A DNA stretch of 19,074 nucleotides from Bdellovibrionaceae bacterium UBA2351 (GTDB lineage Bacteria > Bdellovibrionota > Bdellovibrionia > Bdellovibrionales > Bdellovibrionaceae). Where the stretch lies: NCBI GenBank assembly GCA_002344565.1, contig DDTZ01000026.1, forward strand, positions 1-19,074. Reading direction: 5' to 3'. Below are positions 7,435-15,269 of this stretch, piece after piece (within the stretch, counting starts at the first letter, position 1; every line of letters begins with the position of its first letter). The translations under genes and the position numbers were made by a program. The notes under the pieces were generated by a model. That model saw only the letters and a list, made by a program, of their open reading frames with translations, did no database searches and was not told the origin of the DNA.

Positions 7435-8109
7435 TTACATGTTGGCGTCGACTAATTTGAAATCCACTTGCACAAGGTGATTTCTCTTAATAATCGGTTG
7501 GCCAGACTCGTCTAAGAACGGTTTGTATTTAAACTTGGAAACCGCACGACGAGCTTCTGTTTCGAAAACATTTAGTTTTTCGCCGCCGACTACTTTTAAG
7601 TTCTCAACAGAGCCATCTTGAAGAATATCGACTTCTAAACGAACATTACCTTCAATACCCTGAGCTAAGGCTTCTTTAGGATATTTAGGCTTTACTTTGT
7701 AGTACGGAACATCTGTGAAGTTAGAATTACTAACGACCGTTGTTTTAGGTGCTTCTTTCGGAGCTTCCTTTTGTAAGCCGGCTACGTCTGAAGATGCATC
7801 TTGCATTTCTTGAGCAGCAGCAACCGGAGTTGGTTCGCTCTGAACAGGCTCGACATCAGGTTTTACTTCCACCTGATTTCTGTCTTGAACAATAGTAGGA
7901 GGCTCTTCAAATTCCTGAAGCGCGAAATCCACATATGTTTCTTCAGGCGGAGCTGGTTCACTCACTTTGAAGTTGCCATATTTTAAGGCAACTACGGCTA
8001 GGATATGTAAACCTATAGATAAACCCACCGAAATCGATGTGTTTTTGTTAGTGTCATAGTCGCTGGCAGACACTTTAGATTTGCTTTCTGTTTTTGCAAC
8101 GTTTCCCAC
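7435..8109 (-). CDS. tonB: TonB energy-transducing protein
   Basis: 224 residues from a GTG start, chosen because GGAGGGAG lies 7 bases upstream. A cytoplasmic N-terminus of about 25 residues precedes one membrane span (about 26-43) containing SIGLH. The S-x-x-x-H pair (S31, H35) is the TonB motif that couples to ExbB-ExbD. A periplasmic Pro/Glu/Lys-rich linker (about 50-125) spans the periplasm. The C-terminal TonB domain (about 140-222) has the family pattern KPKYPKEALAQGIEGNVRL, DGSVENLKVV and a final FKYKP-type phrase. It contacts the TonB box of outer-membrane receptors. It heads the minus-strand operon and is divergent from a receptor gene 173 bp away, so the two are probably regulated together. 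Confidence 0.93.
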   Translation of the reverse strand: MGNVAKTESKSKVSASDYDTNKNTSISVGLSIGLHILAVVALKYGNFKVSEPAPPEETYVDFALQEFEEPPTIVQDRNQVEVKPDVEPVQSEPTPVAAAQEMQDASSDVAGLQKEAPKEAPKTTVVSNSNFTDVPYYKVKPKYPKEALAQGIEGNVRLEVDILQDGSVENLKVVGGEKLNVFETEARRAVSKFKYKPFLDESGQPIIKRNHLVQVDFKLVDANM

Positions 8110-8282
8110 TGTCAGACTCCCTCCATAACATTCTCAAAGTACAGTCAGTTTAACCCCACACCCTGACTATACAAATTCCGAACCATCGTGTTCGGTGCCA
8201 CATTGACTCAAGTCTTTGGCATTGATTTTGTTATCATAATCAAATAGATATCATTCGGGAAAGAAAAAAAGAGGGGAAAATC
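8110..8282. promoter_or_regulatory. Divergent tonB / receptor control region with inverted repeats
   Basis: This 173-bp spacer must carry promoters for tonB (minus) and the receptor (plus). Three perfect inverted repeats are visible: AGTCAG-N14-CTGACT (8143-8168), CCGAAC-N6-GTTCGG (8178-8195) and TGATT-N10-AATCA (8223-8242). The last contains the palindrome TTATCATAA at 8231-8239. The TGATTTTGTTATCA part resembles half-sites of a Fur box but is one base short of the 7-1-7 pattern. A possible receptor promoter is TTGGCA (8216-8221) with TCAAAT (8240-8245), 18 bases apart. The receptor ribosome-binding site is GAGGGG at 8271-8276. Element positions are seen; their use is inference. Confidence 0.5.
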
Positions 8283-10901
8283 ATGAAATTTTTACGTCAT
8301 GGAGCGGTGACTCCAAACACTACATATAGTGAAAAAAGTATCTTACTCAGAGCGTCGCTAGCAGCACTGTTAAGCATCAGCTTAAGCGTTCCTGCTATCG
8401 CACAAACGACAACAACTACGACTATTCCGGTAACACCGGCAACGCCAGCTACGGCGCCCACACCAAGGGAAGTAGAGCGTGTTGAGGTTATCGGTACGCG
8501 TATCCGTCGACTGAATGTTGAGGGACCTTCTGCCGTAAAAACAATGAAGAAAGAACAGATGGAAGCGGCCGGTAATACCACCGTTTCAGATGCTCTTCGT
8601 GATACAAGTTCTGCATCTTTTGGCGTGACTCGGGAACAATCCGGCGGTAGTGCCGCGGCGACAAGTAACATCGGCCTTCGTGGTTTAGGTGCGACTCGTA
8701 CCCTTATTTTGTTAAATGGCCAGCGTTTACCAAAAGATCCATCCACTGAAGCGGTAGACTTAAACTTAATTCCTCAGGCTGCGATCGAACGCGTAGAAAT
8801 CTTAAAAGATGGCGCTTCCGCCCTATACGGTTCTGATGCTTTGGGAGGTGTTATCAATATCGTTACTAAAAAGAATTTTATCGGTAACGAATTCTCGATC
8901 CAAGAAACTATGCCAACTCGTCCGGGTGCAAGCAATCTAAACGCCTCTTTAGTGACAGGTGTCGCTTCAGACCGTTCTGACTTATTGTTAGCATTTAACT
9001 TCAATCGAAAAGAAAAGTTGTATGGTAAAGACCGTGATATAACTAAAGAAGGATTGTCACCAATCGGTACAGTGCCTGTTTATATGGATACAAATGGTAA
9101 CTTCGCCATCAGCCCTACGGATACATGCCCTCCAGATTTGGTCAGAGACAATCCATACGGTCCAGGTCAGGCGTGTTATTTCCGTTACAACGAAATCGCT
9201 ACGACTCGTCCAACAGTAAATCAATTGAGCTTATTGTCTGACTACACTTACCGTACAGACTCAAGTATCAAGTTCTACAACAGAAATATCTTTGTAAATA
9301 AAGACATCGACTGGTTATATGCACCAGCTCCGATCGATGTAGAAACATCGTCTGGAACGGCATCGGTAGCTAATGCACGTGAAATCCTTTATCGAGATCT
9401 TGCGGCGGGAAATCGTGATAACCAAGATACAGAAAGAAATTTTTCTACTGTGTTTGGTGTTAAAGGCAATGTGACTGATGTTTGGGAATTCAACTTCTCT
9501 ATGGGGATGAGTCAAATCAGCCGTACAAACTTCGGTGCCAATGGTTACCTGGATAAAGAAGCATTAGATCGTATCATCAATTCTGGCGCATATGATCCTT
9601 TAAAAGCCCCGGGTTCTCGTGGCGATATTTCTCCAGCAAAATATGAAACAGTACAAAAATCTATTTCTGATCTATTCACTACGGACTTAGTATTCTCTGG
9701 TGAGGTCGGCGAAATGGAAAACGGCGCGATTTCAACAGCAGTTGGTATCAGCGCGTGGAACGAAAAATTAACTCAACGTACAGATACTAAATCATCTCGT
9801 GGTGTAATTATCGGCGGCGCGGGTTCAAACGATAGCGGTACTCGTGACGTTCAATCGACGTATGCAGAGTTCAGCATTCCAGCGACATCAGCTTTAGAAA
9901 TTAACTTAGCAGCGCGCGTGGATAAATATTCTGACTTCGGTACCACGGCGAATCCAAAATTAGCGGCGAAGTACAAAGTTGGCGAAAGCACTTTATTACG
10001 CGCCTCTGTTGGGACAGGCTTCAAAGCTCCGACTTTGACTCAGTTATACGGAGCGAACTCTGATGGTTTCTTAATGTTCATCGATCGATACGCGTGTGCG
10101 AAAGCGGGTGGAACAGGTTCAGCTTGTAAAACGAACCAATACCGTGTCCAAGGCGGCGGTAATAAAAATCTTAAAGAAGAAAAAGCGATCACAGGTGGTT
10201 TAGGTGTAGTTTATGAAACAAGCGCTGATTTCTCTGTGAGCACCGATCTTTGGTACACTAAAATCGACAACGTTGTTGGTATCGACTTTGAAGCATTAAC
10301 AGAAGCTGAGTTAAAAGGTGTTAACCCTGCTGATTACGGTGTAACTACAAATCGTAATGCGACTACGGGTCGTCTACAGCAAAACTCACCAATCAACGCT
10401 CCAAACTTGAACTTACAGCAAGAAGAAATTGCGGGTGTTGATATCAATGTAAGTGCAAAAGTTGCGGATTCATTTTTGGGGCACACATGGTCAGTAGAAG
10501 AAGATCTTGGTTACTTAGCATTCTACAATAAAGAAGGTTTCCCTGGAGCAGGTAAGCGAAATGTATTAGGCGAGTGGGGATATCCTAACTGGAGAAATAC
10601 TGTGTCGTTAACAGCAAGACAGGACAAAATGTCTTACACTCTAGGTTTAAGAACAGTTCCATCTCAAAATGTATTGGATAGAACTAAGCCAGAAAAAATC
10701 ACAGATATGAACGAACTGGATTTAACAATGGTTTACAAGCACTCAAAAACAGCGTCATTTCAATTGGGCGCGCGTAACATCTTAGACAGTAAACCTCCAT
10801 ATGATAAAAACGGTGGATCTGGTGGTGCTGCAGAAGTTAATAGTGATCTTTATGATATTAACGGTCTAACGATTTTCGCTGGTTATAGCCAGAAATTCTA
10901 A
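8283..10901 (+). CDS. TonB-dependent outer-membrane receptor, substrate unknown
   Basis: 872 residues. A long signal peptide ends at about A40 (VPAIA then Q). A threonine/proline-rich linker (41-62) precedes a TonB-box-like ERVEVIG (65-71). The plug domain (about 80-197) carries NIGLRGLGATRTLILLNGQR and ERVEILKDGASALYG, then GSDALGGVINIVTKK, all typical. The remaining ~670 residues are the 22-strand barrel, with SVGTGFKAPTLTQLYG and a C-terminal phenylalanine (AGYSQKF), as outer-membrane barrels require. Two close cysteine pairs (around residues 280-300 and 605-620) probably sit in external loops. It imports a scarce ligand using TonB energy from the divergent operon. The ligand could be an iron complex or another nutrient; the sequence does not say. 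The ATG is supported by GAGGGG just upstream. Confidence 0.93.
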   Translation: MKFLRHGAVTPNTTYSEKSILLRASLAALLSISLSVPAIAQTTTTTTIPVTPATPATAPTPREVERVEVIGTRIRRLNVEGPSAVKTMKKEQMEAAGNTTVSDALRDTSSASFGVTREQSGGSAAATSNIGLRGLGATRTLILLNGQRLPKDPSTEAVDLNLIPQAAIERVEILKDGASALYGSDALGGVINIVTKKNFIGNEFSIQETMPTRPGASNLNASLVTGVASDRSDLLLAFNFNRKEKLYGKDRDITKEGLSPIGTVPVYMDTNGNFAISPTDTCPPDLVRDNPYGPGQACYFRYNEIATTRPTVNQLSLLSDYTYRTDSSIKFYNRNIFVNKDIDWLYAPAPIDVETSSGTASVANAREILYRDLAAGNRDNQDTERNFSTVFGVKGNVTDVWEFNFSMGMSQISRTNFGANGYLDKEALDRIINSGAYDPLKAPGSRGDISPAKYETVQKSISDLFTTDLVFSGEVGEMENGAISTAVGISAWNEKLTQRTDTKSSRGVIIGGAGSNDSGTRDVQSTYAEFSIPATSALEINLAARVDKYSDFGTTANPKLAAKYKVGESTLLRASVGTGFKAPTLTQLYGANSDGFLMFIDRYACAKAGGTGSACKTNQYRVQGGGNKNLKEEKAITGGLGVVYETSADFSVSTDLWYTKIDNVVGIDFEALTEAELKGVNPADYGVTTNRNATTGRLQQNSPINAPNLNLQQEEIAGVDINVSAKVADSFLGHTWSVEEDLGYLAFYNKEGFPGAGKRNVLGEWGYPNWRNTVSLTARQDKMSYTLGLRTVPSQNVLDRTKPEKITDMNELDLTMVYKHSKTASFQLGARNILDSKPPYDKNGGSGGAAEVNSDLYDINGLTIFAGYSQKF

Positions 10902-10932
10902 TTTACGAATTTAAAAGATAAATAACGAATTC

Positions 10933-10966
10933 AAAAAAAGCCGAGGATAAACCCTCGGTTTTTTTT
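10933..10966 (+). terminator. Intrinsic terminator of the receptor gene
   Basis: CCGAGG (10941-10946) pairs with CCTCGG (10953-10958) around a six-base loop. Seven A before the stem and eight T after it (10959-10966) extend the pairing and give a strong terminator about 40 bp beyond the receptor stop. Confidence 0.9.
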
Positions 10967-10980
10967 GCGCGCTGAATTGC

Positions 10981-11003
10981 AAAAAGTCAGCAGCTGACTT
11001 TTT
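10981..11003 (-). terminator. Hairpin terminator at the end of the isc-moxR-tgpA run
   Basis: An 11-bp near-perfect palindrome (AAAAAGTCAGC, one base, GCTGACTTTTT) overlaps the TAA of the transglutaminase gene. On the minus strand it ends in five T, so it can act as an intrinsic terminator placed directly after the stop codon. It faces the receptor terminator 15 bp away, giving back-to-back convergent terminators. Confidence 0.75.
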
Positions 11004-12969
11004 AGCCGCGTTTCATAATTTTGCGGATTTCGTTTAGGGATTTCTTTGAATCGGCTGGGGTTAGGGTTGGTTTGTAGGCTAAGTTAATCCACAGTGAAAA
11101 TGCTTTTTCTAGGTCCGGTAGGAAGGGTTTTGATCTTTCGGGTAGAGCGTTAGCGATACGCTGTAGCCATGTTACGGGGCCCTCGGTTTCTTTTTTCTGT
11201 AAATCAAATTTAGTGGCCCACTTGTTAATTTCTTCAAAGCATAGTTCAGAAAAGTTCTTCTTAATTCCGCGTCGTTGAAAAAGATTAATTAGTACTGAAA
11301 CGGTAAATAAAAGAACCAAAACTAAAATCAACGCATTGCCAAGAGAGAGATTGAAACGCCTCAGAATATCTTTCTGTTTATCAAAGTCATATTCGAGTAA
11401 GAATGTGCTCCAGCGGTAGTTAACACTATCGAACCACATCGACAAGCGCGAGAACGTATCAGTACCGTTGAGTTTGTTCTTGATTTCTTCTTCCGTCAGC
11501 AGTTCATTCACGATCGAATTGTACATGTTAAAACCTAGCTCAATCCGTTGAGGCGCCACGACGGTAACTGGATCTACGGGGACCCATCGATTCTGCGAGT
11601 TTATAAACTCTACCCAGGCGTGAGCATCTTTTTGGCGTATAGTCCAAAAGTTACCTAACGGATTGAATTCGCCGCCGTGGTAGCCGACTATAACTCGCGC
11701 GGGAATTTTGCTTAGTCTAAAGAGTTGTGCCATTGCCGCAGCATAGTGCTCGCAATAGCCCGTCTTATACTTAAACAGAAAGTCGTACAGATTCAACTGA
11801 GGTTGCTCGCCAGGATTCAACGTATAGGTAAATCGGTTCGAGCCGAAATAATTTAGAATAGCTTTGCTAACCTGTTCAGGAGTTCGACTAGAATCTGTGA
11901 TTTTTTTCACTAAGTCATGAAGCTGAGTTTGCTGTTCAGAGGTTAAAGTCGAGAGTTCTGGTTCAGGTAGGTTGCGATTGATAATAGCCTCGGAAACCTT
12001 AGGGCGTGCCCCTCCAAGAGACGCTTGAATAAAGGCCTTTTTTTCCAAGTAGGTATCAAATTTGAAATTATAGTTTGAATCGCGGTAGATACGCAGACCT
12101 TCAGCGCCCATGCTGTCGGTACCTTTAAGGGAGAACGCCTGATTTTTGTAGTGGGGTTCTAGAACGACATGATAGTCAACTTCGCTAGGAGCCTCGGACA
12201 GTGTAAATCCGTCTTCATTTCGTAGCGCCGTCCAATTCATTTGATTTGCTTTTTCTAGTGCCAACCCGCTGAAGTAGAGTTCCGATAAATTAAATCGATT
12301 GTGAAATAACTCGACACGCATTACGACTTCATTGTTTTGGCTCAATCGCGAAATTGAGCCCGGAGAAACCGTATCCGAAAAGCCAGACGAGCCATACCGA
12401 GAATTGGATGGAATCTCGAGAAGTGTTTTTGTGATTCGTGGAAGCATGATAAACATGGTTGCGGCCATCGGGATGGCTAAAAGAATCACTTTACCCAAAT
12501 ATTTTAGAGCGGCCGATCGACTGCCTTTGAGCCATTCATGAGGAAATAGGTTCATCGTCAAGATTGCGTAGATCGGTAAGGATAGAATCAAATACATCAA
12601 ATCATACGAGAATAGGAATTTTGAACTGATTAAGAAGAAGCCGAGTAAAACCAAAAAGTCTTTTTCTGTATCGTCACTAAATTCGAGAGCCTTTAAACCC
12701 GAAAGAATGATGATGAAACTAGCGGCGGGCTCTTTGCCCATGAGTGTGCGGAAATCCATTAAGATTACGGCAAGGGCAAGGAAGGATAGAAAACCTGTAA
12801 TCTTTCTTGAAGGAATGGTGAAGTCAAAGACATGGCAGAATAGGCGCCACAGCCAGAACAGAATGCCAAGGGAAAAACACCAAATCGGAACATCGGGAAA
12901 CAAAAGTAATGTGGAAGTGAAAATGCAAATCGCTAGGCCAAGGTAGTCTTTGAAAAGTAATCGACTCAT
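11002..12969 (-). CDS. TgpA-like membrane transglutaminase-fold protein
   Basis: 655 residues. About six membrane helices occupy residues 1-180 (the DUF3488/TgpA N-terminal region). A large domain facing the periplasm follows, then one more helix (about 544-563) and a cytoplasmic DUF4129-like tail. The transglutaminase core has a visible catalytic triad: C406 in GYCEHYAAAMAQLFR, H450 in DAHAWVE and D466 in WVPVDPV. In Pseudomonas aeruginosa the relative TgpA is encoded beside MoxR and DUF58 genes and is needed for growth; its substrate is not settled. The same order moxR-DUF58-tgp is present here, and the ATG overlaps the DUF58 TGA by four bases with AAGGA six bases upstream. A hairpin terminator begins at the stop. 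A periplasmic cell-wall or protein-modifying role is inference. Confidence 0.9.
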   Translation of the reverse strand: MSRLLFKDYLGLAICIFTSTLLLFPDVPIWCFSLGILFWLWRLFCHVFDFTIPSRKITGFLSFLALAVILMDFRTLMGKEPAASFIIILSGLKALEFSDDTEKDFLVLLGFFLISSKFLFSYDLMYLILSLPIYAILTMNLFPHEWLKGSRSAALKYLGKVILLAIPMAATMFIMLPRITKTLLEIPSNSRYGSSGFSDTVSPGSISRLSQNNEVVMRVELFHNRFNLSELYFSGLALEKANQMNWTALRNEDGFTLSEAPSEVDYHVVLEPHYKNQAFSLKGTDSMGAEGLRIYRDSNYNFKFDTYLEKKAFIQASLGGARPKVSEAIINRNLPEPELSTLTSEQQTQLHDLVKKITDSSRTPEQVSKAILNYFGSNRFTYTLNPGEQPQLNLYDFLFKYKTGYCEHYAAAMAQLFRLSKIPARVIVGYHGGEFNPLGNFWTIRQKDAHAWVEFINSQNRWVPVDPVTVVAPQRIELGFNMYNSIVNELLTEEEIKNKLNGTDTFSRLSMWFDSVNYRWSTFLLEYDFDKQKDILRRFNLSLGNALILVLVLLFTVSVLINLFQRRGIKKNFSELCFEEINKWATKFDLQKKETEGPVTWLQRIANALPERSKPFLPDLEKAFSLWINLAYKPTLTPADSKKSLNEIRKIMKRG

Positions 12970-13958
12970 GTGAAATCCTTCGTCGATAGAGTACTCAGCT
13001 TTTCAAATACAGTTTCAAATTTTTTACGATCATCTAGAATGGCAACTTCATCGTTTTCGCTTCGAATGACAAATAAAGTATTCCATTTTTGAGCTTCGAA
13101 AATCCATTTTGTTAATTGTTTAATACGCTTTTCTAAATCCGGCATACTTTTAAAAAATTCTAAAAAATCAACAAAGCAAATACGCGAACTTTCTGTTTCG
13201 AATGTTTTGACAAAGAGTTTGTTCTTGCGGGCAAATACTTTCCAGTCTATGCGTCTGTAGTTATCATACGGAGTGTATTCCTTATGCCCCAGAAAATTGT
13301 CGGACTTGGAATCCAGCTGTGCGGACGTTAAGTCTAACTTTTTGCTTAGCTCGTCTTCGCTGCTATACGGAGGCTCCTGTGTGCCTTCACGGGCTGGGTA
13401 AACATAAAATGTTTCACCCCAGCTTAGGCGTTTCCATGAGTAAAAAAGATTGAAGGGAAATTTAGACGAGAGAGCAATTTTTGAATAGTTATACCGGCCA
13501 CGATTCTTTTGGTTGAAGCTGAGCTCAACTGTCTTGAATGAGTTCGGCGGAATTTCGGCTACGGTAGTTTTTAGATCAAAATCTACGATCTCGATCTGAA
13601 TGAAACGAGCATAATATTTTGAATGGTTATTTTGTAGGGTAACTTTGACTGATCCCAATTCGTCCTGAAAAAAATTACGTATGAAGTATTCAGAGACCTC
13701 GACGGACTTAATATTATTGTTGGTCAGGTGCATAGCGATGAACAAAATACTCGCGTAAAAAAATGCAATTAAATAGATCAATTGATTGGCATACGTGTAG
13801 GCCAATGCAAGCAAGACTAAAATGCCGCTACCAAAGTAAAAGCCAAAACGACTCGGAATAATAAATGGTCGTTTCTGTATTTTAGCCTTTAAGTCTGGTG
13901 TCCACTTAGACGGGAACTTTAGTGCCGTTAAGTATTTCTTCAGCCAACTTCTTTCCAA
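12966..13958 (-). CDS. DUF58 family membrane protein
   Basis: 330 residues with two adjacent membrane helices (about 38-78) and a soluble part. The DUF58 signature is HKEYTPYDNYRRIDWKVFAR (225-244) followed by NKLFVKTFETE. The von Willebrand-like segment after it reads CFVDFLEFFKSM and lacks the D-x-S-x-S metal site, as in the DUF58 branch that accompanies TgpA. The start is a TTG, chosen because AAGGAG lies 6 bases upstream. It places the first 53 bases inside the moxR gene, a long but plausible overlap. DUF58 proteins are thought to work with MoxR ATPases, perhaps in assembling or activating a membrane partner. Here that partner is probably the following TgpA-like enzyme. A shorter product from a later start would lose the first basic residues only. 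Confidence 0.88.
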   Translation of the reverse strand: MERSWLKKYLTALKFPSKWTPDLKAKIQKRPFIIPSRFGFYFGSGILVLLALAYTYANQLIYLIAFFYASILFIAMHLTNNNIKSVEVSEYFIRNFFQDELGSVKVTLQNNHSKYYARFIQIEIVDFDLKTTVAEIPPNSFKTVELSFNQKNRGRYNYSKIALSSKFPFNLFYSWKRLSWGETFYVYPAREGTQEPPYSSEDELSKKLDLTSAQLDSKSDNFLGHKEYTPYDNYRRIDWKVFARKNKLFVKTFETESSRICFVDFLEFFKSMPDLEKRIKQLTKWIFEAQKWNTLFVIRSENDEVAILDDRKKFETVFEKLSTLSTKDFT

Positions 13959-14817
13959 TTTTGACTCCTTCAGATAGACCCAGGCGATGGCCCATCACTG
14001 CGACGAACACTTTTTGAACGTCTTCCGGAATGACATGATCTCGATCTTGAATATACGCGTATGACTTAGCCGCTTTGGACAGCGACAATCCACTACGAGT
14101 AGACAGTGGTGGGTAACTTTGATTTTTACGAGTGAAGTTAAGTAGTTCGTAAATGTATTCAGCTATAAGTGGTGAAACAAAAACCTTGCGAGCGTTGTCT
14201 TGATGCATAACGATTTCAGTTTTTGAAACCAAAGTTTTCAAATTCTTTAAAGCTAAACGCGCATCAGAGCCTTGGAATATTTTAAGTTCCGAATCTTTGT
14301 TGGCGTAGTTTAATTCGAAGGCCATTAGAAAACGATCTAATTGACTCTCTGGTAAGCTAAATGTGCCCACTTGCTGCTTAGGATTTTGAGTGGCGATCAG
14401 GATGAACGGTTTTGGTAGAGCGTAGGTGTGTTTGTCCTGAGACACTTCAAATTCTTCCATCGCTTGCAACAGCGCGCTTTGTGTTCTGGGATTCGCGCGA
14501 TTAAGTTCGTCCGCTAAGACGAGATGTGAAAACAGTGGACCTTCAAAAAAATTAAATTCTTTTTTTTCGGGATCGTAAATGGAATTACCAATGATGTCTG
14601 AAGGAAGTAAATCATTAGTAAATTGAATGCGTGAAAATTTGAAATCTAATAGTTTGGCAAGAGCTTGAACAAGAGTCGTTTTGCCGACGCCCGGAACGTC
14701 TTCGATAAGTAAATGCCCTTCGCTTAAGATACACGTCAGGGCTAATAATGTTTCTTCGTCTTTATCTAGAATGACTTCGCTAGCGGATTTTACAACGTTT
14801 TGAAAAATGGATTTCAT
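13906..14817 (-). CDS. MoxR-family AAA+ ATPase
   Basis: 303 residues. Walker A is at about 40-48 (EDVPGVGKTT, K46), Walker B is LVLADELNRA (D93, E94), and sensor 1 is IATQNP (N145). An LDRF arginine-finger-type phrase follows at about residue 160, and the lid domain contains the usual 'STRSGLSLSKAAKSYAYIQD'. MoxR ATPases act as chaperones that remodel or insert cofactors into partner proteins, usually with VWA or DUF58 partners. It begins 8 bp after the A-type Fe-S gene with no strong ribosome-binding site, suggesting translational coupling, and overlaps the DUF58 gene by 53 bp. Family identity is firm; its client is unknown. Confidence 0.93.
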   Translation of the reverse strand: MKSIFQNVVKSASEVILDKDEETLLALTCILSEGHLLIEDVPGVGKTTLVQALAKLLDFKFSRIQFTNDLLPSDIIGNSIYDPEKKEFNFFEGPLFSHLVLADELNRANPRTQSALLQAMEEFEVSQDKHTYALPKPFILIATQNPKQQVGTFSLPESQLDRFLMAFELNYANKDSELKIFQGSDARLALKNLKTLVSKTEIVMHQDNARKVFVSPLIAEYIYELLNFTRKNQSYPPLSTRSGLSLSKAAKSYAYIQDRDHVIPEDVQKVFVAVMGHRLGLSEGVKIGKKLAEEILNGTKVPV

Positions 14818-14825
14818 CCATTTAA

Positions 14826-15152
14826 TTAGACATTAAAACTACTACCACATCCACAGTTTTTTGTAGCATTTGGATTATTAAAAACGAAGCCTTTGCCATT
14901 CAATCCACCAGAGTAGTCCAGTGTCATCCCGATGATGTATAGGTAGCTGCTCATGTCGACTACGACTTTAGTGTTGAATTGTTCAAATACTTTATCGCCA
15001 GATTTCATTTCAGAATCAAAATCCATCTTGTAGGATAAACCAGAGCATCCACCTTTTTTAACTTGTACGCGCAAGAAATGAGAAGTGTCGCGTTTTTCTT
15101 CAGATTTTAAAGTTTCAATTCGTTTAGCAGCAGACTCTGAAATTTGAATCAT
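14826..15152 (-). CDS. A-type iron-sulfur carrier (IscA/ErpA/SufA family)
   Basis: 108 residues from the ATG at 15152-15150. I prefer this start over the one at 15185 because family members begin with a short phrase like MIQISESA and a GGAG lies about 9 bases upstream. The three cluster-binding cysteines are present: one in KKGGCSGLSYKMDF and two in the C-terminal NCGCGSSF. The conserved GGLNGKGFVFNNPNATKNCG also fits. These proteins accept or deliver Fe-S clusters or iron. It follows the cysteine desulfurase by about 120 bp and precedes moxR by 8 bp. No iscU scaffold gene lies between them. Sequence alone does not decide between IscA, ErpA and SufA. Confidence 0.9.
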   Translation of the reverse strand: MIQISESAAKRIETLKSEEKRDTSHFLRVQVKKGGCSGLSYKMDFDSEMKSGDKVFEQFNTKVVVDMSSYLYIIGMTLDYSGGLNGKGFVFNNPNATKNCGCGSSFNV

Positions 15153-15269
15153 AATCAATGGCTCCAGTGATAAGCAGAATACCAAATCTGGCCTAGCCTT
15201 TCAATGGCTAAGTCGGACTACCTGATAAGGGACAGGGTGTTTGCCCCTATTTCAATTTTTCCTTTTAAA
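15153..15269 (-). other. Leader of the A-type carrier gene with two hairpins
   Basis: The gap between the desulfurase stop and the A-type carrier start can fold twice. TAGCC (15194-15198) pairs with GGCTA (15206-15210). ATAAGGG (15225-15231) pairs with CCCCTAT (15244-15250), with one G-U on the minus-strand RNA. No T-run follows either stem, so neither is a plain terminator. They may modulate read-through or mRNA stability. I see no clear IscR-type site. Confidence 0.3.

Noticed and set aside
8223..8256. Definite Fur box upstream of the receptor
   Set aside because: The half-sites match only in part and the spacing is one base short of the classic pattern, so it is kept only as a loose resemblance.
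15153..15185. Longer start for the A-type Fe-S carrier (11 extra residues)
   Set aside because: The extra residues are hydrophobic and not family-like, while the ATG at 15152 has a GGAG upstream and gives the usual N-terminus and length.
15194..15250. IscR binding site upstream of the A-type carrier
   Set aside because: A short AGTC-G-GACT palindrome is present but the flanking bases do not follow the IscR dyad.
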